Source: CAZTPJ01 sp964614515 (GTDB taxonomy: Bacteria; Planctomycetota; Phycisphaerae; Phycisphaerales; UBA1924). Taken from it: DNA of 45,623 bases. Below the pieces are notes generated by a model, which saw nothing but the letters and a program-made list of their open reading frames with translations, was not told the origin of the DNA and searched no databases. Shown here piece after piece: positions 16,317 through 24,000 of this stretch. The stretch covers positions 1-45,623 of the forward strand of contig CAZTPJ010000026.1 of NCBI GenBank assembly GCA_964614515.1. The letters run 5' to 3'. How positions within the stretch are numbered: position 1 is the first letter of the stretch; every line of letters starts with the position of its first letter. The translations under genes were made by a program, and so were the position numbers.

Positions 16317-18233
16317 CTACGCCTGTTCGGCGGCCGCTCGCTCCAATGCAAGATTGTGGGCATGGTGATAGGCCACGCCTAGCCTGGGCCAGTCAAAGGA
16401 CCATGATCGCCGTTCGACTTCGTTGCGAATGGTGATGCGTCCGCGACGGTCGAGACGACAAAAGGCCAGCAGCATGTCGGCGAGTTCGGCGGCCGCGTTC
16501 TCATATGGCACGCCGCGACGGCGAACAATGTTAAGTCCCCATGCATCGTGGTCGGGATGCGCATCGGCAACGTGCCTTCCGAAGCCCGCGAGGTCGCTGG
16601 TGATTGCGGGCACGCCCATCGCGACACACTCCAGCGGGGTATATCCCCACGGTTCGTACGCGCTGGGGAAGATGCCAAGGTGCGTGCCACGCACGAATTG
16701 TTCATACTCAAGGCCCCACAGCGGGTTCGTCGGTGTGATGAACTCGGGATGGTACACGATCTTGACGCGATCTTCGGGCCGATTGATGAGTCCAAGCCAG
16801 CGAATCTGGTTGAGAACGGGATCGCTGCCTTCATCGTCGAGGATGTGCGTGAGGATCGGGGGCAGTTGATCGGTACGAAGGGCGGCCTGAGTGGTGCGAT
16901 AGCGCAGACGCCAGTAGTCATCGACAAGATCATCAAGTTTCGTGCGTTCGCCCGCGGCCGCACGGCGGAAAAGCTGTTCGCCCACATCGCGCATGATGCG
17001 GGCGCAGACATCACGGAGTTCATTGAGAACACCGCGTCGTTCGAGCACGGCCGGGTTGAGCGATCGCGTTGGTCGCCGCGCGACGATGAAGAACACGACG
17101 GTCATGGGTGAGCGTTCGGCCTTGAGCGTGGCGTTAAGTCGGGCCAGCGCATCCAGGCAGAGGTCAAAGCCCTTGTTTCGCGGCTCATATCGCCCGCTGG
17201 TGAAGAAATACAGTGTGTGATCGAGATCAAAGGCGTAACTGGGAAAGAAGTGCCCCATGACGAAGCGATTGATGCGCTCCTTGAACTGGGCGTGAAAGGT
17301 TTGAAAATCATGTCCGACGTTGTATCGGTCGATGTTCAGGCCATTGGGCAGGACGAGGTCGGGGTCGCGGCCGAGGAGGGCGCGACACTCTTCGCCCGTG
17401 ATGTGCGAGACGGTGGTGAAGATGTGGGAGCCGTGGGCACAGGCGCGTTCGATGCCGTGCTGGGCGCGGATATTATATTTGACGGCCTCGGTCGCCTGAT
17501 CGAGTGTCGGCAGGCGCTCATAGAAGTCGTGTTCGTTGGAGGCGATATAACGACCGAGGAGCGTGGCGTGCGTGGTGAAGACGATGCTCACCGGGCGTCG
17601 TTCGTGACGGATCATGGGGATCGCCATGCCGCCGAGCCACTCGTGAAAGTGCAGCAGGAGTTGGCGCTCCCGGCGCGGCGTATCGGTTGAGAGTCCCCAA
17701 TGATCGCACAGGGCGCCAATCAAACGGCGTACGGCCTCGGCAAATGCCGCGACGCCATCGACGAGCGCATCGCCGGGCGGACACTCGATCGCATGATCCT
17801 TCCACAGGCGATGCTTGACTTCATCGAGTTGCGGCTGGGTCAACCCGTGCTCCAGCAGGAGCACGCGCGGTCGCCCCGCGATGAGCCAACGCCCGTGATG
17901 GGCGATCAACCCTGTTCGTGCCAGCGATTCGACGACATCGGCCGCCCAGCCCGAGGGCTTCTTCGGCTCAAACTCAAGCGAGGCCTTGGCCGGGAAGTAT
18001 GGCCCGACGAGGCAGTATTGATTGCCCCACCGCTGAAGCATCGTCGGCGCCTTGGAGCGCAACACCTGATAAATCCCACCGACCTGGTTGCAGACTTCCC
18101 ACGCGACCTCAAACAAATTGGCGCTGGCGGGGGGGCGGGCCTCGTCGATGGGGAGCGCGTTGGGGTCGGTCACGGGTCGTTCCATGCGTGGCGAGTCCTC
18201 GGGCGGCGGAAGGGTAGTCTGTTCAAACAGCAT
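16317..18233 (-). CDS. Eukaryote-type glycogen synthase (GT3)
   Basis: The 638-residue protein matches the GT3 glycogen synthases of fungi and animals rather than bacterial GlgA. It has EVAWEVCNQVGGIYQVLRSK near the N-terminus, LLLHFHEWLGGMA, NGLNIDRYNVGHDFQ and LYFFTSGRYEPRNKGFDL. SAYEPWGYTPLECVAMGVP supplies the E-x7-E-like nucleotide-sugar site. GT3 enzymes use UDP-glucose to extend alpha-1,4-glucan. The ATG at 18233 is the first in frame; 18185 is possible. It is divergent from a glycogen debranching enzyme across 160 bases, so the two probably share regulation. Such GT3 enzymes occur sporadically in bacteria, so this is unusual but not unique. Confidence 0.92.
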   Translation of the reverse strand: MLFEQTTLPPPEDSPRMERPVTDPNALPIDEARPPASANLFEVAWEVCNQVGGIYQVLRSKAPTMLQRWGNQYCLVGPYFPAKASLEFEPKKPSGWAADVVESLARTGLIAHHGRWLIAGRPRVLLLEHGLTQPQLDEVKHRLWKDHAIECPPGDALVDGVAAFAEAVRRLIGALCDHWGLSTDTPRRERQLLLHFHEWLGGMAIPMIRHERRPVSIVFTTHATLLGRYIASNEHDFYERLPTLDQATEAVKYNIRAQHGIERACAHGSHIFTTVSHITGEECRALLGRDPDLVLPNGLNIDRYNVGHDFQTFHAQFKERINRFVMGHFFPSYAFDLDHTLYFFTSGRYEPRNKGFDLCLDALARLNATLKAERSPMTVVFFIVARRPTRSLNPAVLERRGVLNELRDVCARIMRDVGEQLFRRAAAGERTKLDDLVDDYWRLRYRTTQAALRTDQLPPILTHILDDEGSDPVLNQIRWLGLINRPEDRVKIVYHPEFITPTNPLWGLEYEQFVRGTHLGIFPSAYEPWGYTPLECVAMGVPAITSDLAGFGRHVADAHPDHDAWGLNIVRRRGVPYENAAAELADMLLAFCRLDRRGRITIRNEVERRSWSFDWPRLGVAYHHAHNLALERAAAEQA

Positions 18234-18258
18234 CGTTCCAGGTGGACGAGTTGAAGGT

Positions 18259-18290
18259 CGGCGGACGCTCCGCCGAGTTGCTCGTGCAAC
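18259..18290. promoter_or_regulatory. Two tandem hairpins between the divergent glycogen genes
   Basis: CGGCGGA-CGC-TCCGCCG (18259-18275) is a perfect 7-bp hairpin. Two bases later GTTGC-TCGT-GCAAC (18277-18290) is a perfect 5-bp hairpin. They lie between the two start codons and could be operators or leader structures of either gene. No clear promoter was found beside them. Confidence 0.4.
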
Positions 18291-18307
18291 ACCCTGCCGG
18301 GGAGGCG

Positions 18308-18331
18308 CACCAGCAGGACGCCCGTGCCACT
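18308..18331 (+). repeat. Degenerate copy of the GAGAC-core repeat
   Basis: Nineteen of 24 bases match the first copy in the carboxyltransferase gene; GACGCCCGTGCCAC is fully kept. It lies 63 bases before the debranching enzyme start. Confidence 0.55.
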
Positions 18332-18393
18332 ATCGGCCCGGTCGTGCTACGATCTCGAATCAACAAGCAAACCGGGCCATCGGAGGGTGTGCC

Positions 18394-20385
18394 ATGACTG
18401 CGATCCCCATGGATGCGGAATGGATCGAGACGGATGGGCGTGGCGGGTTCGCCAGCGGAACGGTGTCGGGCGTGCGATCTCGCCGCTACCACGCGCTGCT
18501 GCTGCCGGCGCTGTCGCCGCCGACGGGGCGAGTGGCGCTGGTGAACGATGTTGAGGCATGGCTGGATGTCGGCGGCTCGGGCGGCGAGTCCTTCGCGCTG
18601 TCTTCACATCGGTATGCGCCGGACGTCGTGCATCCCGATGGTGTGCGATGGATGTCATCGTTCTCAGCGCGGTTGTGGCCGACATGGACGTTTGACCTGC
18701 CCGGGAAGATTCGCGCGGGCTTTCAAGTGTTCGTGCCGCGAGATGGGGGGGGGGAGTCAAGGGTCGTGTTGCGCTGGGCCGCGACGAATCTACCCGCAAG
18801 GGCCGTGCTTCGCGTGCGTCCGATGCTCTCCGGGCGCGACTATCACCACACGCATCACGAGAACGCGACGCTGAGGTTTGACGCTCGCGAGCGACCCGGC
18901 GTCGTGTCATGGCGGCCGTACGACGGCCTTCCCGCGATCGACGCGATTCACAACGGCCGGTATGCCCACGGCCCCCTGTGGTTCCGTAACTTCCTATACG
19001 AATGGGAGCGTGCGCGTGGGCTGGATGATGTTGAGGATCTGGCATCGCCGGGTGAGTTCAGTTTCGATCTGACGCGCGGTGAGGCGTGGCTGATTCTGTC
19101 CGCGCGTGCGGGTGAGAAGTCGCCGCCGGAAGTAGCGGATGCGGCCGTGCTTGGTGCGCGGCTTCGCGATGCGGAAAAAGCGCGTCGCGTGCGGTTCGCG
19201 ACGCCGCTGGATCAGTCCGTGGAAGCGTATCTTGTCTCGCGCGGGAGCGGGTTGACGATCGTCGCGGGGTATCCGTGGTTCACGGACTGGGGTCGCGACA
19301 CGTTCATCGCGCTTCGCGGGTTGTGTCTGGCCACGGGGCGCATCGCGGAGGCGAAAGAGATCCTGCTGGAGTGGTCCGGGGCGGTGTCACAGGGCATGTT
19401 GCCCAATCGCTTTCCGGATTCCGGTGAGCAGCCTGATTACAACTCCGTCGATGCTTCGCTGTGGTACATCATCGCGGTGGGGGACTTGTTGCGCTCGGCC
19501 GTGGAGACAGGCAAGCCCATCGAGCAGCGCACGCGCGATCAACTCGCCGAGACGGTGTCGCAGATTGTCAAGGGATACGCGGCCGGGACACGGCATGGCA
19601 TTCGTCTTGATGATGATGGCCTGCTCGCCGCAGGCGAACCGGGCGTGCAACTGACGTGGATGGACGCGAAGTACGGCGACTGGGTTGTCACGCCGCGCAT
19701 CGGAAAGCCCGTCGAGATTCAGGCGCTGTGGATCAACGCGCTGCACATCGCCGATGATCTCATCGGCGGCTGGGCCAAGGTCGCGGCAAGGGGCACGAAG
19801 TCCTTTCGCGAGCGATTCGTTGATGAACATCACGCCCACCTTGCCGATGTCGTTGATGTGGATCATGTTCGCGGCACGGCCGACTGGTCGCTGCGGCCGA
19901 ATCAGGTCTTCGCGCTTGGCGGGCTTCCCATCACCCTCGTGCCGCAGAAGGTCGTCCGTCGGGCGCTGGACGATGTCGAGGCGCATCTCGTCACGCCCGC
20001 CGGCCTTCGCTCACTCGCGCCGAGTGATCCGCACTATGTCCCGCGCTATGAAGGAAGCATGGTCCAGCGCGATGGCGCCTATCACCAGGGAACGGTCTGG
20101 GCGTGGCTCATGGGGCCGTTTGTCGAGGCGTGGGTGAAGGTCCACGGCCGTAAACCCGCGGCCATCGCCGAGGCCCGACGGCGCTTCCTCGCGCCGCTGC
20201 TGACGCACGCGCTCGGCCCGGGCTTCGGCCACCTCCCTGAAGTCGCCGACGGGGACGCCCCGCACGCCTGGAAGGGCTGCCCGTTCCAAGCCTGGAGCGT
20301 GGGCGAACTGCTCCGGCTGGATCGGGTTGTGCTGCGGGAGTCAAAGACGCACCAGACCAATGCGACGCACGTCATGGAGAGTTGA
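18394..20385 (+). CDS. Glycogen debranching enzyme, amylo-alpha-1,6-glucosidase (GH133)
   Basis: The 663-residue protein begins with the N-terminal domain signature EWIETDGRGGFASGTVSGVR and SRRYHALLLPAL. The C-terminal (alpha/alpha)6 catalytic domain holds AGYPWFTDWGRDTFIALRGL, PNRFPDSGEQPDYNSVDASL, QLTWMDAKYGDWVVTPR, YHQGTVWAWLMGP and a final WKGCPFQAWSVGELLRLD. This is the archaeal/bacterial GDE family that removes alpha-1,6 branch glucose from glycogen. A GGAGG site 8 bases before ATG 18394 fixes the start. It is divergent from the GT3 glycogen synthase, so degradation and synthesis genes sit back to back. Confidence is high because all family blocks are present. Confidence 0.94.
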   Translation: MTAIPMDAEWIETDGRGGFASGTVSGVRSRRYHALLLPALSPPTGRVALVNDVEAWLDVGGSGGESFALSSHRYAPDVVHPDGVRWMSSFSARLWPTWTFDLPGKIRAGFQVFVPRDGGGESRVVLRWAATNLPARAVLRVRPMLSGRDYHHTHHENATLRFDARERPGVVSWRPYDGLPAIDAIHNGRYAHGPLWFRNFLYEWERARGLDDVEDLASPGEFSFDLTRGEAWLILSARAGEKSPPEVADAAVLGARLRDAEKARRVRFATPLDQSVEAYLVSRGSGLTIVAGYPWFTDWGRDTFIALRGLCLATGRIAEAKEILLEWSGAVSQGMLPNRFPDSGEQPDYNSVDASLWYIIAVGDLLRSAVETGKPIEQRTRDQLAETVSQIVKGYAAGTRHGIRLDDDGLLAAGEPGVQLTWMDAKYGDWVVTPRIGKPVEIQALWINALHIADDLIGGWAKVAARGTKSFRERFVDEHHAHLADVVDVDHVRGTADWSLRPNQVFALGGLPITLVPQKVVRRALDDVEAHLVTPAGLRSLAPSDPHYVPRYEGSMVQRDGAYHQGTVWAWLMGPFVEAWVKVHGRKPAAIAEARRRFLAPLLTHALGPGFGHLPEVADGDAPHAWKGCPFQAWSVGELLRLDRVVLRESKTHQTNATHVMES

Positions 20386-20409
20386 GCCGCGAGCGTGTGC
20401 CCGGACGCG

Positions 20410-20961
20410 CTACGACGTGTGCGAGATGCGTCCGAGCCGCAGTTCAAAAAACCGCGTATCCTCGTGGTCGTCATCGTTGTACATGGGGCCGGGCGTGAAG
20501 CCGAACGAGGCGTAGAGCGTCTGGGCTTCGATCCAGTGTTGAGAGGTGTCGAGGCGCATGATGGCATAGCCGATGTCGCGGGCTTCGGTGAGAAGGTGCG
20601 CGACGAGGCGACGGCCAACGCCACGGCCGCGGGCCGACGGACGCACATACAAACGCTTCATCTCGCACACTCGTCCGGTGTCACCGGCGAGGGGTGAAAT
20701 CTCGCGCATCGCCACGCAACCGATGGCCGTGGCGGCTCGATCAATCTCGCCGTTCTCGCTTGTCACGGCGTCAAACGCGAGCAGCAGCCGTCCCGAGGGG
20801 GGGGCATATCGCCCGGGCAGCGTGGCGAGTTCGGCCTCGAATCCCTGAAAACACAGCGAAAAATCGAGCGAATCCGCGTACTCCTGAAAGAGCACACGGG
20901 CGATCGCCATGTCTTCGGGCGAGCGGGCTTGAACGATGGTGACGGAGTGCTGTTGAGACAT
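20410..20961 (-). CDS. GNAT family N-acetyltransferase
   Basis: The 183-residue protein contains the GNAT acetyl-CoA-binding motif A, MKRLYVRPSARGRGVGRRLV, followed by AHLLTEARDIGYAIMRLDT and a C-terminal ALYASFGF-like strand (TLYASFGFTPGP). The substrate is unknown. The ATG at 20961 is selected because upstream sequence in this frame shows no GNAT-like features. The gene ends 24 bases from the convergent debranching enzyme. It lies 263 bases downstream of proS on the same strand and probably has its own promoter. Confidence 0.86.
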   Translation of the reverse strand: MSQQHSVTIVQARSPEDMAIARVLFQEYADSLDFSLCFQGFEAELATLPGRYAPPSGRLLLAFDAVTSENGEIDRAATAIGCVAMREISPLAGDTGRVCEMKRLYVRPSARGRGVGRRLVAHLLTEARDIGYAIMRLDTSQHWIEAQTLYASFGFTPGPMYNDDDHEDTRFFELRLGRISHTS

Positions 20962-21087
20962 GACGTGCGCCACGGAGCCGATCGCGCGAGCGATCGATGT
21001 GTTTGGGGATCGTACGCTCGGGGGCTGAGATGAGCATGTAAAGCGATGCGCGTGGCAGGTCAACTGCAATGTCCTTTGGATCCGGTG

Positions 21088-21110
21088 GGGCGGGCGTCTC
21101 GCCCGCCTCC
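21088..21110. repeat. Perfect GC hairpin with TCT loop, member of the GAGAC-core family
   Basis: GGCGGGCG (21090-21097) pairs with CGCCCGCC (21101-21108) around TCT. The same GGGCGTCTCGCC core is found on the complement of the carboxyltransferase copies. No U-tract follows on the proS-transcribed strand, so it is a poor intrinsic terminator. The 263-base gap between the GNAT gene and proS otherwise shows nothing. Confidence 0.6.
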
Positions 21111-21224
21111 CTTGCGTGTCCGATGTGCGGTGGCTCAACATACAGGCGACGGCGTGGACACAGTTGCGGTTGCCTTGGTGTACCCAGCAGAGAGAAGTGG
21201 TCGATTGCTCGCGCAATCGGCTCT

Positions 21225-23141
21225 TTAGTCCAGCGCGGCCGCGCATCGCGCGACGACGTCGGCGATGGCGATGGTCTCACCCTTGCCGGCGTCGCGACGC
21301 GGCTTGAACTCCACCATGCCTTGATCGAACGCCTTGTCACCGATCGTCAGGCGCAGGGGCACGCCGATGATGTCCGCATCCTTGAACTTCACGCCCGCGC
21401 GTTCATCGCGGTCGTCGATCAGCACATCAAGGCCGCGCGAGGCCAACTCCGCGCCAAGGCGCGCCGCCAACTCCGCGTGCGGCACGTGATCCGGCTTCAT
21501 CAGCGTGATGATGACGTGATATGGCGCGATCGCCGACGGCCATACGATGCCGTTCTCATCGTGGCTCATCTCCACGCACGCGGCCATCGTTCGGCTGACG
21601 CCGATGCCGTAGCACCCCATGATGATGCTGCGCTTCTGCTGCTTCTCATCAAGCACCGTGAAGCCCATCGCGTCGGAATACTTCGTGCCGAGTTTGAAGA
21701 TGTGGCCGACCTCGATGCCGCGTCCGGTGACGAGCGCAGCGCCCGCGGCACGCGGTGACGGATCACCGGCGAGCGCGTTGCGGATGTCGCCGACCATGAG
21801 ATAGTCATCGCCCCCGCGCAGCCCGCCCGTGGGGAAGCCGTCGGCGGCCTTGTGCGCGCCTGCGGCGAGGGGATCCTTGCCGAGATCGCGCTGCCAGTTG
21901 AAGTGCTTGACGTGATAATCCCGCCGGTCGCCGCCCGCAACCCAGAACATGGATTTGCCCTTCGCATCGTCGAAGCCGACGGCGGCGTCGCGATCCACAA
22001 GCAGCAGCACGCCTTTCTTCCCCACGGCGGCGCGCGGCGAGACGAAGCCAATCGCGAAACCCATCGCGGCGGCCTCCTTCGGATCAGCGAGAACAACCCT
22101 GCATCCGGCGATGTCGCGCACCTTGCCTTCGTTCACGTCGTGGTCGCCGCGCACCACCGCGATCACCCATTCCTGGCCGTACTTGTCGAGTTGCTCGGGA
22201 GTCGAATCAACCTTGAAGACGATGGTCTTGAGGATGTTCTGCGGCTTGACCTTGAGGAGTGCGGCGACGTCGTCGATGCCAGGGCAGTCGGGGGTGTGGA
22301 CATCTTCGAGGGCGCCGGTGGGTTCGCCCACGAAGTAGCCGCGCGCGGGCGCGGGTCGCCCGCCGATTTCGCACTTCTCGACGTTGGCCGCGTATCCGCT
22401 GACGGGGCACTTGAGAATCGTGTCTTCGCCGCTGGCGCAGTTGACCATGAACTCGTGGCTTGCGGAGCCGCCGATGGGTCCGCTTTCGGCTTCGACGACG
22501 GTGAAGTCCAGGCCGCAGCGCGTGAAGATGCTGGTGTAGGCGCGGTGCATCGCGTCATAGGTCTCGTTGAGTCCGCCGGGCCCGTCGATTTCGGCGTGGA
22601 ACGAATACGCATCCTTCATCAGGAACTCGCGGCAGCGGAGCAGTCCGGCGCGGGGTCTCGCTTCATCGCGGAACTTCGTCTGAATCTGATACAGGTTCAG
22701 GGGGAGTTGGCGGTAACTCGTCACCGCGCCCTTGAGCATGTCGGTGATGACCTCTTCGTGCGTGGGGGCCAGGGCGCAGATGCGATCGCGCCGATCGCGC
22801 ACGCGAAAAAGATTGTCGCCATAGTCCACATCGCGCCCGGTCTGGGCCATCAGTTCGATCGGTTCAAGCGCGGGCATGAGCATCTCGCTCGCGCCGGCGG
22901 CGTTCATCTCTTCGCGAACAATCCGCGAGACCTTGCTCAGGGTTCGCAGTCCCAACGGGAGGTATTGATAGATGCCCGCGCCGACCTGTCGGACGAAGCC
23001 CGCGCGATGGAGCCAGATGTGGCTTGGCGTGTCGGCGTCGGTGGGGGCCTCGCGCGTCGTGGCGATGAGCGTCTGTCGCCAGCGGTGGATGTCCCCGCGC
23101 TCCGCTGCGCCGCAATGACGGCCTGTCGATGATTCGTTCAT
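21225..23141 (-). CDS. proS: Prolyl-tRNA synthetase, bacterial type with editing insertion
   Basis: The 638-residue protein has the class II motifs: motif 1 region FVRQVGAGIYQYLPLGLRTL, motif 2 TKFRDEARPRAGLLRCREFL and motif 3 GCYGIGVSRTMAA. Between motifs 2 and 3 it carries the YbaK-like editing insertion (around GKVRDIAGCRVVLADPKEAA), so it should clear mischarged alanine. The C-terminal anticodon-binding domain follows (YHVIITLMKPD...VLIDDRDERAGVKFKDAD). It charges tRNA-Pro in the cytosol. The N-terminus before RWRQTLIATTREAP is about 18 residues longer than usual and looks unlike the family. It starts 31 bases after the batE stop and may be read from the Bat operon. Confidence 0.95.
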   Translation of the reverse strand: MNESSTGRHCGAAERGDIHRWRQTLIATTREAPTDADTPSHIWLHRAGFVRQVGAGIYQYLPLGLRTLSKVSRIVREEMNAAGASEMLMPALEPIELMAQTGRDVDYGDNLFRVRDRRDRICALAPTHEEVITDMLKGAVTSYRQLPLNLYQIQTKFRDEARPRAGLLRCREFLMKDAYSFHAEIDGPGGLNETYDAMHRAYTSIFTRCGLDFTVVEAESGPIGGSASHEFMVNCASGEDTILKCPVSGYAANVEKCEIGGRPAPARGYFVGEPTGALEDVHTPDCPGIDDVAALLKVKPQNILKTIVFKVDSTPEQLDKYGQEWVIAVVRGDHDVNEGKVRDIAGCRVVLADPKEAAAMGFAIGFVSPRAAVGKKGVLLLVDRDAAVGFDDAKGKSMFWVAGGDRRDYHVKHFNWQRDLGKDPLAAGAHKAADGFPTGGLRGGDDYLMVGDIRNALAGDPSPRAAGAALVTGRGIEVGHIFKLGTKYSDAMGFTVLDEKQQKRSIIMGCYGIGVSRTMAACVEMSHDENGIVWPSAIAPYHVIITLMKPDHVPHAELAARLGAELASRGLDVLIDDRDERAGVKFKDADIIGVPLRLTIGDKAFDQGMVEFKPRRDAGKGETIAIADVVARCAAALD

Positions 23142-23172
23142 GGGCCGTGAGTCTATGCCGCGCCGCGGATCA

Positions 23173-24000
23173 TCACGCCCCGTCACGAATCATCTCCACC
23201 GCCGACACCGGAACCCACGTCTCACGCCCCCCCACCCCATCGCCGAGGCGGAACTTGACCCAGCCTCGCCGCGTTTCGACCACGAATCCCTCGACCCCGG
23301 CCGTGAGCGATTGCTCGAACGATGGCGGATACACGCGGGCATCGGGGCCGTCGTGTCCGATGACTTCCGCGGCGATCACCACGGCGTCGTGCGCTCCGTG
23401 CGAGTTTGCGATATCCGCCGCGCCCGCGGCCACACATGCGCCCGCGGCGACAAAGCACCCCGCGATGCTCCACGTGGGCGCACGCCAACCCCCACGCGAT
23501 ACGCGACCGATGCGCGTCAGCACCAGGCCCCATGCGATCACCCACGCCGCGATGCCCACGGCCAGGGTTCCCTCGCGCGGCATGATGCGGACCAACGTCG
23601 CGGTCCATCCCCCCCCCTTCGCCCGCGTCGCCGCGGCGATGGCGACGCGCGAACGTGCCTGCGCAAGCCCGGCCGTGGAGCCGCGATGCCCAGGCTCCAA
23701 CGCCAAGGCTCGTCGATACGCGATGATGGCTCGGCCCACGTCGTTCGCGAGCAGCGACGCATTGCCCGCATTGGTCAACAGGTCCGCCCCGCCGAGGCCG
23801 TGCTCGCTCCAGATCGCCCGGTACGCCGCCGCGGACTCTTCAAACTTCACGCGAGCCAGCGATTCGTTCTGGTCGAACATCGCCAGACCTTCGTCGAACG
23901 CGGCCTCCGCCGACGCGAGCAGTTCGAGCGGCGCTTCCTGCCCTCGCGCGATCGCACCAAGCAGCATCACGGCCATAACCGCCAGCCACGAGCGAATCAC
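23173..24000 (-). CDS. batE: BatE-like TPR membrane protein with SH3-like tail
   Basis: The 275-residue protein has an N-terminal signal or anchor (VMAVMLLGAIARGQ). TPR-like helices follow at about 30-115 (FDEGLAMFDQNESLARVKFEE...GRAIIAYRRALALEP), then two membrane segments (about 145-165 and 178-197). It ends in a small SH3-like domain, ARVYPPSFEQSLTAGVEGFV...RRGWVKFRL. This layout fits BatE of Bacteroides-type aerotolerance operons. The GTG start at 24000 gives a GTGA overlap with batD; an upstream in-frame start at 24018 is also possible. It is last in the coupled Bat run. The molecular role of Bat proteins is not settled. Confidence 0.75.
   Translation of the reverse strand: MIRSWLAVMAVMLLGAIARGQEAPLELLASAEAAFDEGLAMFDQNESLARVKFEESAAAYRAIWSEHGLGGADLLTNAGNASLLANDVGRAIIAYRRALALEPGHRGSTAGLAQARSRVAIAAATRAKGGGWTATLVRIMPREGTLAVGIAAWVIAWGLVLTRIGRVSRGGWRAPTWSIAGCFVAAGACVAAGAADIANSHGAHDAVVIAAEVIGHDGPDARVYPPSFEQSLTAGVEGFVVETRRGWVKFRLGDGVGGRETWVPVSAVEMIRDGA

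Noticed and set aside
21088..21110. Intrinsic terminator of proS
   Set aside because: The hairpin is perfect but no T-tract follows on the proS strand, and it matches the dispersed repeat family instead.
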